NCBI RefSeq assembly: GCF_900078705.1
Contig: NZ_FKIF01000009.1
Span: forward strand, 124,001-188,000
DNA from: Bordetella ansorpii
GTDB taxonomy: Bacteria > Pseudomonadota > Gammaproteobacteria > Burkholderiales > Burkholderiaceae_B
Length of the DNA: 64,000 bases
Direction: 5' to 3'
The notes beneath the pieces are model-generated. The model did no database searches. It saw nothing but the letters and a program-made list of their open reading frames with translations, and was not told where the DNA came from. Positions 1 through 8,572 of this stretch are shown piece after piece (positions within the stretch are counted from its first letter, which is position 1; each line of letters starts with the position of its first letter). Position numbers and translations under genes: made by a program.

Positions 1-1011
1 AACGCGCATGGTTATCTGAGCCACGGCGCGTGCCGTGCGTTCCAGCAGTTTACTTGCCACGGCCTCGCGCGCGCGCTGCAGGGCAAAGCCGTATGCATAC
101 ACGTCCGCGGAACCATGGCTCTTGATGACGACGCCGCGCAGGCCAAGCAGCGCGGCGCCGTTGTAGCGCCGGTTATCGACGCGCTGGCGCAGCCGGTTGA
201 GCACCGGCGTGGCGAAGACGCCGGCCAGCAGCGTGATGACATTGCGCTTGAATTCTTCGCGGATGACGCTGGACAGCATCTTCGCGAGACCTTCGACCGA
301 CTTCAGGACCACGTTGCCGACGAAGCCGTCGCAGACCACGACGTCGACGCTGCCCTTGAAGATGTCGTTGCCTTCGACGTTGCCGTAGAAGTTCAACGGA
401 CTGGCGCGCAGCAGCTCGGCCGCCTCTTTGACGACCTCGTTGCCCTTGATGACTTCCTCGCCGATGTTCAGCAGGCCCACCGAAGGACTCTCGCGGTGAT
501 CCAGCGTCTGCGCCAGCGCGGTCCCCATGATGGCGAACTGCAGCAGGTGCTCGGCGGTACAGTCGACGTTGGCCCCCAGGTCGAGCATCGTGGTGGCACG
601 GCCCGTCTGGTTGGGGATCGACGTGGCGATCGCCGGACGATCGATGCCGTCCAGCGTCTTGAGCACATAGCGCGATATCGCCATCCATGCGCCGGTGTTG
701 CCCGCGGAGATGCAGGCGTCGGCCCGCCCGTCCTTGACCGCCTGGGCGGCCAGGCGCATGGACGAATCGCGCTTGCGGCGCAAGGCGACCTCGACCGGGT
801 CGTCCATTTCGACGACCTCGGAAGCAGGCACGATTTCCAGGCGTTCGCGCGGGGCGTTGCGATGCTGCGCCAGCGCAGCCTCGATGGCATCGGGCAAGCC
901 CACCAGCAGCAACCGGGTATCCGGAAACTGCTGAGCGAATTCGACCGCGGCCGGGATGGTGACGGGCAAGCCGGCGTCGCCGCCCATGCAGTCTATGGCG
1001 ATGCGTATCAC
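1..1011 (-). CDS. plsX: Phosphate acyltransferase PlsX (3' end outside window)
   Basis: PlsX makes acyl-phosphate from acyl-ACP, the first step of phosphatidic acid synthesis by the PlsX/PlsY route, as a peripheral membrane enzyme. Seen here: the GTG start at 1011 opens with [20 protein letters not shown], which is the family's N-terminal signature with its CMGGD phosphate-binding loop. 337 codons are present before the window edge; the family is about 340-350 residues, so only the last few are missing. It lies 52 bases downstream of rpmF in the yceD-rpmF-plsX order typical of proteobacteria, normally continuing into fabH and other fatty acid genes. Identity is secure; the exact C terminus is not visible. 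Confidence 0.95.
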   Translation of the reverse strand, partial: MIRIAIDCMGGDAGLPVTIPAAVEFAQQFPDTRLLLVGLPDAIEAALAQHRNAPRERLEIVPASEVVEMDDPVEVALRRKRDSSMRLAAQAVKDGRADACISAGNTGAWMAISRYVLKTLDGIDRPAIATSIPNQTGRATTMLDLGANVDCTAEHLLQFAIMGTALAQTLDHRESPSVGLLNIGEEVIKGNEVVKEAAELLRASPLNFYGNVEGNDIFKGSVDVVVCDGFVGNVVLKSVEGLAKMLSSVIREEFKRNVITLLAGVFATPVLNRLRQRVDNRRYNGAALLGLRGVVIKSHGSADVYAYGFALQRAREAVASKLLERTARAVAQITMRV

Positions 1012-1063
1012 GGGTGAGGGGTCAGCACTCGTCAGCGGGCGCAGGGCGAACGCGTCCAGGACT

Positions 1064-1246
1064 TTATTCGTCAGCCTTGGTCTTCAGAACCTTGCGGCCG
1101 CGGTAGAAGCCGTTGGGGCTGATGTGGTGACGCAGGTGCGTTTCGCCCGTGTTCGGCTCGATGGCGGTCGGGGGATTGACCAGGAAATCGTGCGAGCGGT
1201 GCATGCCGCGCTTGGACGGGGACTTCTTGTTTTGTTGAACAGCCAT
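1064..1246 (-). CDS. rpmF: 50S ribosomal protein L32
   Basis: Small basic protein of the large ribosomal subunit. The 60-residue product begins [20 protein letters not shown], the characteristic L32 N terminus, and has the usual family length. Like other betaproteobacterial L32 proteins it lacks an obvious four-cysteine zinc ribbon. It lies between yceD and plsX on the same strand, so ribosome and membrane lipid synthesis genes are co-transcribed. A purine-rich AGGAG-like site (reading tctAGGAGTcat on the minus strand) sits directly before the ATG. Confidence 0.97.
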   Translation of the reverse strand: MAVQQNKKSPSKRGMHRSHDFLVNPPTAIEPNTGETHLRHHISPNGFYRGRKVLKTKADE

Positions 1247-1303
1247 GATGACTCCTAGAAACGGGGCGCATTGTACGCGATGCGGCCCGATGTTGATCTA
1301 ACG

Positions 1304-1885
1304 CTACGGTTTGCGCTTGAGCTGCTCGAGCACCGCGAACGGTGAAGGGCGCTCGATGGCGGGCTCTTGCGAAGCGTCGCCGGCTCCGGCCTGGCCCGGG
1401 CACACATCATGCCTGGGCACATAGGGGACGTTCAAAATCAGCTCGTCCTCGACCTGGGCCAACAGGTCGAAATGCCGCGAACCCACCACCTTGTCGGGAT
1501 AGTCCTCGGCAAAATTCTCATCGTCTTCTTGCGGGGCGCCCAGCTCGTCGTCCAGGTCATCCTCGGATTCGACCAGCTGCAGCGTGCATTGCGCATCGAC
1601 GGGATGCGTGAACGGCGCGCCACAGCGCTGGCATTCCAGCACCAGGCCGGCACGCACGTGCACATGCAGCAGCGGCTGGCCGGAAACGACGCCCGTCTTG
1701 GCGGTGCCCAGGCCGGTCGCGCCCCGCACTTCCCAGTGCGCCAGGCCGGCTTCACCCGTCGCCTGTTCTGGCAGGCCATCCACCAGGCGCGACAGGCGCA
1801 CCAGCGCAATGCTACCCTGCAATGCTTTACCTTGGCTGACCAGGGCGTAGACATCGACACGACGGGGATCGAAATCGTCTTTCAT
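1304..1885 (-). CDS. yceD: YceD/DUF177 family protein
   Basis: DUF177 protein of 193 residues, conserved immediately upstream of rpmF. In other bacteria and plants the family is linked to 23S rRNA accumulation and large-subunit assembly. Visible features are a CQRCGAPF metal-binding-like pair near the middle, a long acidic stretch (ESEDDLDDELGAPQEDDENF) and the C-terminal motif DLLAQVEDELILNVPYVPRH with a further Cys. The reading frame extends upstream to 2002, but I chose the ATG at 1885 because MKDDFDPRRVDVY is the natural start and has a GGGAGAGCGGGA purine tract before it. The upstream extension runs into a tandem repeat and looks non-coding. Confidence 0.9.
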   Translation of the reverse strand: MKDDFDPRRVDVYALVSQGKALQGSIALVRLSRLVDGLPEQATGEAGLAHWEVRGATGLGTAKTGVVSGQPLLHVHVRAGLVLECQRCGAPFTHPVDAQCTLQLVESEDDLDDELGAPQEDDENFAEDYPDKVVGSRHFDLLAQVEDELILNVPYVPRHDVCPGQAGAGDASQEPAIERPSPFAVLEQLKRKP

Positions 1886-1972
1886 TCCCGCTCTCCCTGT
1901 CCTATTCAGATCACTACCGCCCACGGACGCACAACGCCACACAGCCGCCTTGCGCAACAACATGCCCGAACG

Positions 1973-2029
1973 CATCACGCCCGCATCACGAGCCCGTATC
2001 ACGAGCCCGCCTCACGAGCCCGCCTCACG
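1973..2029. repeat. 13-bp tandem repeat between yceD and maf
   Basis: About 4.4 consecutive copies of a 13-base unit, consensus YMTCACGAGCCCG. The full units start at 1984, 1997 and 2010, with a copy lacking AG before them and a seven-base partial copy after. The array lies in the divergent promoter region of yceD-rpmF-plsX and maf. It is not in a plausible coding frame. Copy number may vary between strains; the effect, if any, would be on spacing in the yceD leader. Confidence 0.85.
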
Positions 2030-2121
2030 CTTCATCCAGCGCCGCGCAAAGACACAAAGCGAAAACGTCGCAAAACGTTAGATAATACTGTGACTTACGC
2101 ATCAACGTCAATTATCACCGC

Positions 2122-2718
2122 ATGCCTATTCCCAGCCTGATCCTGGCGTCCAGTTCGCCGTACCGCCGCGAACTGCTGTCGCGCCTGCGCCTGCCCTTCT
2201 CGGCCATTTCGCCCGACATCGACGAGACGCCCCGCCCGGGCGAGACGCCGACCGACCTGGCGCTGCGGCTGTCCGTGGAAAAGGCCCAGGCCGTGGCGGC
2301 GCGCCATCCCGGCGCGCTGGTGATCGGCTCGGATCAGGTCGCCACCATGGACGGCACGCCGATCGGCAAGCCCGGCGATTTCGAGCGCGCCCGCGCCCAG
2401 CTGGAAAGCCTGTCGGGCCGCGCCGTCGAGTTCCACAGCGCGCTGGCGCTGACCGATGGCAGCCGCGTCCTGCGCCAGGACGTCGTCACCCGCTGCCGTT
2501 TCCGCACGCTGTCGCCGGCGGCGATCGACGCCTACCTGCGCGCCGAACAGCCGTACGATACCGCCGGCAGCGCCAAGGCCGAGAGCCTGGGCATCGCCCT
2601 GATGGAAGCGATCGAAAGCGATGACCCCACCGCCATCATCGGCCTGCCTCTGATCGCCCTGACCCGGATGCTGCTGGCGTTCGGCATCGATCCGTTGCTG
2701 GAAGGAGACAAAGCATGA
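2122..2718 (+). CDS. maf: Maf/YceF family nucleotide pyrophosphatase
   Basis: Cytoplasmic house-cleaning enzyme that hydrolyses modified nucleotides; the YceF branch prefers 7-methyl-GTP. The 198-residue protein starts PSLILASSSPYRRELLSRL, the Maf N-terminal signature (SxxPxRxxLL). It has the conserved GSDQV with acidic active-site residue around 73-77, KP in IGKPGDF, and DTAGSAKAES near 150. The last codons overlap the first codons of the next gene by four bases (ATGA), so the two are probably translationally coupled. Placement beside rpmF-plsX is normal for yceF. Choice of YceF over YhdE is inferred from context. Confidence 0.92.
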   Translation: MPIPSLILASSSPYRRELLSRLRLPFSAISPDIDETPRPGETPTDLALRLSVEKAQAVAARHPGALVIGSDQVATMDGTPIGKPGDFERARAQLESLSGRAVEFHSALALTDGSRVLRQDVVTRCRFRTLSPAAIDAYLRAEQPYDTAGSAKAESLGIALMEAIESDDPTAIIGLPLIALTRMLLAFGIDPLLEGDKA

Positions 2719-3488
2719 GCGCCACCCCCTTCGACGACGCCCAGGACCAGGATCAGGACGAACGCACGCCGCGCCAGCACCCGCCCGCCCTGCACCTGAT
2801 TCCCGTTGGCCTGGGCGACGCCCCGCCCGAGCGCTGGCTGCCCGCCGAGGTGCGCGCGCTGGCCGGCCGGCTGGATCGCTACATCGCCGAGAACGCCAAG
2901 ACCGCACGCGCCTTTCTCAAGCTGATGGGCACCGCGCGGCCCTTGCAGGAAATCACCATCCACGCGCTGTCGCCCGACACCAAGATCGAACAGATCAAGC
3001 AATGGCTGGCCCCGCTGCGCGACGGCCAGGACATCGGCCTGGTCTCGGAGGCCGGCTGCCCCGCCGTGGCCGACCCCGGCGCCAAGGTGGTGGCCGAGGC
3101 GCATCGCCAGGGCCTGGCCGTGCGCCCATGGGTGGGACCGTCGTCGCTGCTGCTGGGCCTGATGGCCAGCGGCCTGGATGGCCAGCGTTTTGCATTCCAC
3201 GGTTATGCGTCCGTCGATCCGGCCGAGCGCATCCGCCAGTTGAAGGGCTGGGAGCAGCACTCCGCCAAGCAGAACCAGACGCAGATGCTGATCGAGACGC
3301 CCTACCGCAATGCCGCGATGTTCAAGGCGCTGCTGGGCGCGTTGCGTCCCGACACGCGCCTGTGCGTGGCGAAATCGCTGACCACCGACGACGAATGGGT
3401 CCGCACGCTCACCATCGCGCAATGGCAGCGCCAGCCCGCCCCCGACCTGGACAGGAAGCCGACGCTGTTCCTGTTCCTGGCGCACTGA
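2715..3488 (+). CDS. RsmI-like SAM-dependent methyltransferase
   Basis: Member of the tetrapyrrole methylase fold that includes RsmI (16S rRNA 2'-O-methylation at C1402). The 257-residue protein keeps the fold's early LHLIPVGLG strand, the LVSEAGCPAVADPGAKVV cofactor loop near 100-118, VGPSSLLLGLMASGL, and a late RKPTLFLFLAH strand. It lacks the usual extended RsmI C terminus and has an acidic N-terminal extension (DDAQDQDQDERT), so it is probably a paralogue rather than RsmI itself. It follows maf with a four-base overlap. The true substrate is not evident from sequence. Confidence 0.85.
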   Translation: MSATPFDDAQDQDQDERTPRQHPPALHLIPVGLGDAPPERWLPAEVRALAGRLDRYIAENAKTARAFLKLMGTARPLQEITIHALSPDTKIEQIKQWLAPLRDGQDIGLVSEAGCPAVADPGAKVVAEAHRQGLAVRPWVGPSSLLLGLMASGLDGQRFAFHGYASVDPAERIRQLKGWEQHSAKQNQTQMLIETPYRNAAMFKALLGALRPDTRLCVAKSLTTDDEWVRTLTIAQWQRQPAPDLDRKPTLFLFLAH

Positions 3489-3491
3489 TCG

Positions 3492-4301
3492 ATGGCCCCC
3501 CCGCGCCTTCACCCCCTGCTGTCGTGCTGCCCGACGTTGCTGCTGCTGGCCGGCTGCGCCACGCAAGCCCCGTCGCCGCCCGGCCTGGACATCGACACGT
3601 CGATCCAGGCCGTCAGCCACGGCAGCCGCGTGCGGCACGTGGTGCTGCATTACACCTCGACCACGCGCGAGCACTCGCTGCAACTGCTGTCCCGGGGCGG
3701 CGTCAGCTCGCACTACCTGATCACCGACGACAGCAAGCCGCACATCTACCGCCTGGTGCCGGAGGACCGCAGCGCTTGGCATGCCGGCCCCAGCGGGTGG
3801 TATGGCCAGCCCTCGATCAATGCCACCTCGATCGGCATCGAGATCGTCAACGCCGGCTGGACCGATGGCCCGGGCGGGCGCCAGTGGCAGCCCTATGCTC
3901 CGGCGCAGGTGCGGTCGCTGATCACGCTGCTGCAGGACATCGTGAAACGCCACGGCATCGAGCCCCGGAACGTGGTGGGCCACAGCGACGTGACGCCGCA
4001 GCGCAAGGTGGACCCGGGCCCGCTGTTCCCGTGGCGCGAACTGGCGCAGGCAGGCATCGGGCGCTGGTATGACGACGGCGGCAAGGCCGCGCACCTGGCG
4101 CGCCTGCAGACGCAACCCCTGCCCGACGTGCTGTGGTTCCAGCAGCAATTGAAACGGCTGGGCTACGATTGCCCGCAGGATGGCCGCCTGGAGCAGCCCA
4201 CGCGCAACGTGCTGGCCGCCTTCCAGATGCACTACCGGCCGGCCGTGCACGACGGCACGCCGGACACCGAGACAGCGGCGATCATGCTGGCGATGCTGTA
4301 G
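3492..4301 (+). CDS. N-acetylmuramoyl-L-alanine amidase, AmiD-like lipoprotein
   Basis: Cuts the bond between N-acetylmuramic acid and the stem peptide, probably for peptidoglycan recycling at the outer membrane. The 269-residue protein has a lipoprotein signal ending LLLLAGC with lipidated Cys22. It then has an Amidase_2 domain with HYTST and SSHYLI motifs and the zinc/catalytic segment VVGHSDVTPQRKVDPG. A C-terminal PG_binding_1 repeat follows (QQQLKRLGYDC...TRNVLAAFQ). This order matches E. coli AmiD. It starts three bases after the methylase gene, so the maf-methylase-amidase trio is likely one transcript. Confidence 0.92.
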   Translation: MAPPRLHPLLSCCPTLLLLAGCATQAPSPPGLDIDTSIQAVSHGSRVRHVVLHYTSTTREHSLQLLSRGGVSSHYLITDDSKPHIYRLVPEDRSAWHAGPSGWYGQPSINATSIGIEIVNAGWTDGPGGRQWQPYAPAQVRSLITLLQDIVKRHGIEPRNVVGHSDVTPQRKVDPGPLFPWRELAQAGIGRWYDDGGKAAHLARLQTQPLPDVLWFQQQLKRLGYDCPQDGRLEQPTRNVLAAFQMHYRPAVHDGTPDTETAAIMLAML

Positions 4302-4400
4302 CGTTCTCGCGATCCGGCGCGGACGGTCCTCCGCGCCCCGCACGAACCGCGCCCCGGGCCATGCGCGGCCACCCGACGGCGCCACGCAGGCCGAGGATCA

Positions 4401-5054
4401 TCAACCCGCCCCGCCCCGCCGCAGCCGCGCCACCACGCGCCATCCCAGCAGCACGGCCAGGACCGCGCCGTAGATCAGCGGCTGCTCGAAATCGTTCTTG
4501 CCGGCCTTGTGCCACCAATAGTGCAGGATGGCCAGCAGGCCGATCAGGTAGACCGCGCGGTGCAGCAGTTGCCAGCGGCGGCCGAGCTTGCGCATGGCCC
4601 ACTGGGTGGACGTGGCGGCCAGCGCCGCCATCAGCACGAAGGCCGCGAACCCCACGGTGATGAAGGGCCGCTCGACCACGTCCTGCAGCATGTAGGCCGG
4701 ATCCAGTCCGCGATCCCACCACACCCAGGCCAGGAAGTGCAGGAAGCCATAGAAGAACGCGAACAGCCCGCACATGCGGCGCAGCCGTACCAGCGCGGGC
4801 TGGTTCAACAGCCGCCGCAACGGCGTGATGGCCAGGGTGACCAGCAGGCAAACCAACGTCCAGGTGCCGGAGGAACGGGTCAGGAATTCGAGGGGATTGG
4901 CGGTCAGGCCGTCGCTCAGGCCCAGCCAGAACCAGCGCGCGAACGGCAGCAAGCCCAGGACGAACAGCACCGGCTTGAAACGGCCCACCGCGCGGGCGTC
5001 CCATCGGGCGCCCGCGGCCGGGGCCGGCTTGGCGGAATCGCGCATGGAGGGCAT
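4401..5054 (-). CDS. msrQ: MsrQ, heme-binding membrane subunit of MsrPQ
   Basis: Inner-membrane cytochrome that passes electrons from the quinone pool or flavin to MsrP for repair of oxidised periplasmic methionines. The 217-residue protein shows about six hydrophobic helices and candidate heme-ligand histidines in FYGFLHFLAWVWWD and LLHRAVYLIGLLAILHYWW. The ATG at 5054 overlaps the msrP stop (ATGA), which fixes the start; a second ATG at 5045 is possible. A conserved SSGTWTL loop is also visible. The pairing with msrP settles the function. Confidence 0.93.
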   Translation of the reverse strand: MPSMRDSAKPAPAAGARWDARAVGRFKPVLFVLGLLPFARWFWLGLSDGLTANPLEFLTRSSGTWTLVCLLVTLAITPLRRLLNQPALVRLRRMCGLFAFFYGFLHFLAWVWWDRGLDPAYMLQDVVERPFITVGFAAFVLMAALAATSTQWAMRKLGRRWQLLHRAVYLIGLLAILHYWWHKAGKNDFEQPLIYGAVLAVLLGWRVVARLRRGGAG

Positions 5055-6031
5055 CAGTAATTGGCGCGCAGATCCAGCCCCGTGTACAGGGACGCGACCT
5101 GGCTGCCGTAGCCGTTGAACATCTCGGTCTTGCGCTTGGGGGCGAAGAACCCGCCTTCGCCGATGCGGCGTTCGGTGGCCTGGCTCCAGCGCGGATGCGA
5201 GACCTCGGGGTTCACGTTGGCGTAGAAGCCGTACTCCTGCGGCGCCGAGTTCATCCAGGAACTGGTCGGCCGCTTCTCGACTAGGCGGATGGCCACCAGC
5301 GACTTCGCCGACTTGAAACCGTATTTCCACGGCACGGCCAGGCGCAGCGGCGCGCCGTTCTGGTTGGGCAGCACGCGGCCATACAGGCCGAACACCAGCA
5401 TGGTCAGCGGATGCATGGCCTCGTCCAGCCGCAAGGCCTCGACATAGGGCCAGTCCAGCACGCGGGAGCGCACGCCCGGCATGTTGTCGCGCTGCACGAC
5501 CGTGACGAACTCGACGAACTTGGCATTGCCGGTGGGTTCGACCTGCTTGAGCAGGCTGGACAGCGAATATCCCACCCACGGGATCACCATGGACCAGGCC
5601 TCGACGCAGCGCAGGCGATAGATGCGCTCTTCCATGGGCGCGAGCTTGAGCAGTTCGTCGATGCCGAAGGTGCGCGGACGGGCCACGGCGCCCTCGACGC
5701 TGACGGTCCAGGGCCGGGTGACCAGCTTGTGGGCGTATTCGGCCGGATCAGACTTGTCCAGGCCGAACTCGTAGTAATTGTTGTAGGTGGTGATGTCCTT
5801 GAACGAGGTCTGCTTGTCCATGACCGCGTAATCGGGATTGGCGCGGCCGGGCAGCGGCGCGCCCTGCGCATCATCGGCGGCCCAGGCCTCGCGGGAGGAC
5901 AGCCCGGCCACGCCCATGCCGGCCGCGGCGGCCATCGCGCCCGCCCGCGCCATCCACTGGCGGCGCGACCGGTATACGGTTTCGGAGGTGATCTCGGAGG
6001 GAACGATATCGGCAGGTTTGCGTATCAGCAT
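5054..6031 (-). CDS. msrP: MsrP, periplasmic molybdopterin methionine sulfoxide reductase
   Basis: Tat-exported molybdoenzyme (formerly YedY) that reduces methionine sulfoxide in envelope proteins. The 325-residue precursor has RR at 23-24 in RSRRQWM, followed by an alanine-rich hydrophobic stretch and a likely cleavage near AWA|ADD. The Mo-ligand cysteine is in [14 protein letters not shown], and the fold's [17 protein letters not shown] and [14 protein letters not shown] motifs are intact. The reading frame extends to 6061, but MLIRKPADI is the conserved start. It is the first gene of msrP-msrQ. Confidence 0.95.
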   Translation of the reverse strand: MLIRKPADIVPSEITSETVYRSRRQWMARAGAMAAAAGMGVAGLSSREAWAADDAQGAPLPGRANPDYAVMDKQTSFKDITTYNNYYEFGLDKSDPAEYAHKLVTRPWTVSVEGAVARPRTFGIDELLKLAPMEERIYRLRCVEAWSMVIPWVGYSLSSLLKQVEPTGNAKFVEFVTVVQRDNMPGVRSRVLDWPYVEALRLDEAMHPLTMLVFGLYGRVLPNQNGAPLRLAVPWKYGFKSAKSLVAIRLVEKRPTSSWMNSAPQEYGFYANVNPEVSHPRWSQATERRIGEGGFFAPKRKTEMFNGYGSQVASLYTGLDLRANY

Positions 6032-6088
6032 GGCGGATCCCGAAAGACGAGGTGGCGACAAGGCGCCGATATGGATGAGACGCCGGCG

Positions 6089-6109
6089 GGCCGGGATCTA
6101 TTCCCGGCC
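6089..6109. promoter_or_regulatory. 8-bp inverted repeat in the msrPQ leader
   Basis: GGCCGGGA and TCCCGGCC separated by five bases, 58 bases upstream of the msrP start. On the minus strand it lies just downstream of an A/T-rich TATATATA segment (6117-6124) that could be a -10 region, so it may be an operator or an early leader hairpin. Function is inferred from position only. Confidence 0.4.
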
Positions 6110-6227
6110 GGACAACCTATATATACGTTCCGGGGCGCCAGCCGGATGCAATGCAAGGCCCCGGCGCCAGGCCAAAGCCGACCTGGGGTCTGACCGCGCA
6201 GCCGCTGCCGCGTTCCCCGCCCCGCGG

Positions 6228-6956
6228 TCAGGCCGGCAAGCCCGTGCGAGGCAGCAGCCACTGCCGCAGCTCGGCCACGTTGCCGACGATGGCCTGCGGC
6301 CCGCAATCCTGCAACTCGGCCAGCGTGTGGGCCCCATAGGTGACGCCCACGCTGTGCACGCCGGCGTTGGCGGCCATGCGCAGGTCGTGCGAGGTGTCCC
6401 CGATCATGACGACATGCTCGGGCGCCACGTCGAGCTCTTCCATCAACTCGTTCAGCATGGCCGGGTGCGGCTTGCTGAAGGTTTCATCGGCGGTACGGGT
6501 GGCGGCGAACACGCCGCGGGTGGCCGACGCGGCCAGGGCGCGATCCAGCCCCACCCGGCTCTTGCCGGTGGCCACGGCCATCAGCGCCTGCTGCCGCGCC
6601 AGGGCAGCCAGCAGATCGGACACGCCGTCAAACAGGCGCAACTCGGGGTCGCGCAACAGGTAATGCGTGCGGTAGCGCTCCAGGAAGCGCGGCACCATGG
6701 ACTGGGTCAGAGCGGGCACCGCGCGGCGCAGCGCGCTTTCCAGCGACAGGCCGATCACCCAACTGGCCTCGGAGGCCGACGGCACGGGCAGATCGAGATC
6801 ACGGCAGGCCCCCTGGATGGCCGCCACGATGCTGTGGGTGGAATCCATCAGCGTGCCGTCCCAATCGAACACCACCAGCCTATAAGGGTCGCGCATCGGA
6901 GAACCGTCGTGCTCCGCACTCCTGTATTCGCCATTGAAGCGGCTCGGCGAGTTCAT
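6228..6956 (-). CDS. HAD-IA family hydrolase, phosphoglycolate phosphatase-like
   Basis: Cytoplasmic phosphatase with all four HAD motifs: DWDGTL with the nucleophile Asp (motif I), VATGKS (motif II), KPHP (motif III) and IGDTSHDLRMA (motif IV). At 242 residues it resembles Gph, and the cap between motifs I and II is helical as in subclass IA. The frame extends to 6992, but the ATG at 6956 overlaps the rluC stop (ATGA), which argues for translational coupling and sets the start. The pairing of rluC with a HAD phosphatase is common in betaproteobacteria. The substrate is not determinable here. Confidence 0.9.
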   Translation of the reverse strand: MNSPSRFNGEYRSAEHDGSPMRDPYRLVVFDWDGTLMDSTHSIVAAIQGACRDLDLPVPSASEASWVIGLSLESALRRAVPALTQSMVPRFLERYRTHYLLRDPELRLFDGVSDLLAALARQQALMAVATGKSRVGLDRALAASATRGVFAATRTADETFSKPHPAMLNELMEELDVAPEHVVMIGDTSHDLRMAANAGVHSVGVTYGAHTLAELQDCGPQAIVGNVAELRQWLLPRTGLPA

Positions 6957-7924
6957 GCCTTCGTCTCCAGTTGCTGCAATATCTGCACGCATGCCTTGGG
7001 CAGCGGCGCGCTCAGTTCCAGGGTTTCCCCCGTGAGCGGATGCGGCAGGGTCAGGCTGTGCGCATGCAGGAACATGCGGCCGAACCCGCGCCGGGCGAAC
7101 TCGGCGCGCACCTCATCCGTCCCGTATTTGTCATCCCCGACGATGGGAAACCCGCTGGACGCCAGGTGCACGCGGATCTGGTGCGTCCGGCCGGTGCGCA
7201 ACTCGGCGTCGACCAGACTGTACTGGCCGAACCGCTGTTTCATTGTGACGATGGTATGGGCCGTCTGCCCATTCTGGGCATCGACTTTCACCCGGCGCTC
7301 GCCGCTGGCGGTGGTCCACTTGGTCAGGGGCAGGCGGATGTGCTGGCGGTCGTTGACCCAGTCGCCCTGCACCAGCGCGTAGTAATGCTTCTGGGCGCCG
7401 CCGTCGCGCAGCATGGCATGCAGCGCCAGCAGCGCATTGCGCTTCTTGCCCACCATGAGCAGGCCGGAGGTGTCGCGGTCGAGGCGATGCACCAGTTCTA
7501 GGAAGCGCGCCTCGGGCCGCGCGGCGCGCAGTTGCTCGATGACGCCGAACGACACGCCGCTGCCGCCGTGCACGGCCACGCCAGCCGGCTTGTCGATGAC
7601 CAGCATGGCATCGTCTTCATAGACCACGGGGAATTCGGCGGCCGGCACGGGACGCGGCGCGCCAGGATCAGGCAGGCGCAGCGGAGGCACGCGCACCACA
7701 TCGCTGATCGCCAGGCGATAGTCGGCGCCGATGCGTCCCTTGTTGACGCGCACCTGGCCATCGCGAATGGCCTTGTAGATGTGGCTCTTGGGAACGCCTT
7801 TGCACAGGCGAAGCAGGAAGTTATCGATGCGCTGGCCATCGTGCTCGGGTCCTACCTCGACCATGCGGACGGCCGGTTGTTGAGCGGCGGTGGAAGTTTC
7901 TTTGCGCATTGCGGAAAGCGACAT
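6953..7924 (-). CDS. rluC: 23S rRNA pseudouridine synthase RluC
   Basis: Makes pseudouridine at positions 955, 2504 and 2580 (E. coli numbering) of 23S rRNA. The 323-residue protein has an N-terminal S4 RNA-binding domain (DGQRIDNFLLRLCKGVPKS to about residue 80). The RluA/RluC catalytic domain follows, with the active Asp in HRLDRDTSGLLMVGKK and later RTGRTHQIRVHLA. An alternative ATG five codons in (7909) has equal support. It is divergent from rne, a conserved arrangement also known from enterobacteria. Confidence 0.94.
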   Translation of the reverse strand: MSLSAMRKETSTAAQQPAVRMVEVGPEHDGQRIDNFLLRLCKGVPKSHIYKAIRDGQVRVNKGRIGADYRLAISDVVRVPPLRLPDPGAPRPVPAAEFPVVYEDDAMLVIDKPAGVAVHGGSGVSFGVIEQLRAARPEARFLELVHRLDRDTSGLLMVGKKRNALLALHAMLRDGGAQKHYYALVQGDWVNDRQHIRLPLTKWTTASGERRVKVDAQNGQTAHTIVTMKQRFGQYSLVDAELRTGRTHQIRVHLASSGFPIVGDDKYGTDEVRAEFARRGFGRMFLHAHSLTLPHPLTGETLELSAPLPKACVQILQQLETKA

Positions 7925-7929
7925 ATAAT
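7902..7929 (+). promoter_or_regulatory. Candidate sigma-70 promoter of rne
   Basis: TTGCGC at 7902-7907, a 16-base spacer and a perfect TATAAT at 7924-7929, pointing toward rne. It overlaps the 5' end of rluC on the opposite strand. If used, transcription would start near 7936 and give an untranslated leader of about 637 bases. The -35 matches four of six consensus positions. Confidence 0.55.
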
Positions 7930-8572
7930 CGGGACAGCCTTAAGGGGCTGAACCAGCCGCTTGGCGTAGAGATGCTGTGACTAGGGGTGTGTCCGCTAGG
8001 GGTCGATATTTGAATGGACCACTACCGGCAAGTAAACCACTGCTGAGGTGTAAAACCCACTGAAGTGGATGTAAGACACCAAGATAAGACTAGTTGCGCG
8101 TCTCCGTCGAGCACGCAGGCCATCATTGTACTTTGTACTGCCTGCCGTACGTTACGTACTCGCGCTCGCTCAGCTCTGGGGTCTCTCGGTCGCCGGCGCA
8201 AGCGCGCCTTGCCGGATGGTGGTGTGGCACGCAATGCCCGCCTTCCTGGCAGGAAGCGCTGCAGCCGCAAGCGGCTCTGAAGCACAGCAAGAATCGTCAA
8301 TATCAATAAAGCACCAGATGCGCGCGAGCGTCACAAACCTTGCCGCATCTGACGTTCCCAGCAACTCTTCCGTCAACCACGCTCAGTGAACCTGACCCCC
8401 CTGCTGATAGAACCCCGCGCCGTTCGGCGCGTCGTGCCCGCCTGACCCGCCGCGGATACGCCCGGGCCACAGCCCGGGTACGGTCCGCCCTCTTGCAAGC
8501 TTCAGTCCGCAGCCCGAGCGATCCGAGGTCACGCGCCGATATCGGCGTGTCATGCCTAGGAGAATCGCACTC
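7930..8572 (+). promoter_or_regulatory. Long 5' leader of rne
   Basis: No gene is supported in this 643-base stretch; the open frames in it are short and have no recognisable motifs. It holds several hairpin-forming segments. A small one at 8057-8068 reads CCACT, GA, AGTGG. Three stronger ones lie close to the start codon (see the 8416-8550 entry). In E. coli and Pseudomonas the rne leader is long and structured and lets RNase E control its own mRNA; by analogy this leader is a good candidate for autoregulation. The sequence itself does not resemble the enterobacterial element by eye. Confidence 0.6.
8416..8550 (+). promoter_or_regulatory. Three hairpins in the proximal rne leader
   Basis: 8416-8431 is CGCGCCG facing CGGCGCG around TT. 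8461-8478 is CCCGGGC, loop CACA, GCCCGGG. 8531-8550 is a 20-base near-perfect palindrome centred on GATATC with one G-U pair. The third ends eight bases before the AGGAG (8558-8562) that serves the rne start at 8573, so it could influence ribosome access. The stems are seen in the sequence; the regulatory role is inferred. Confidence 0.5.
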
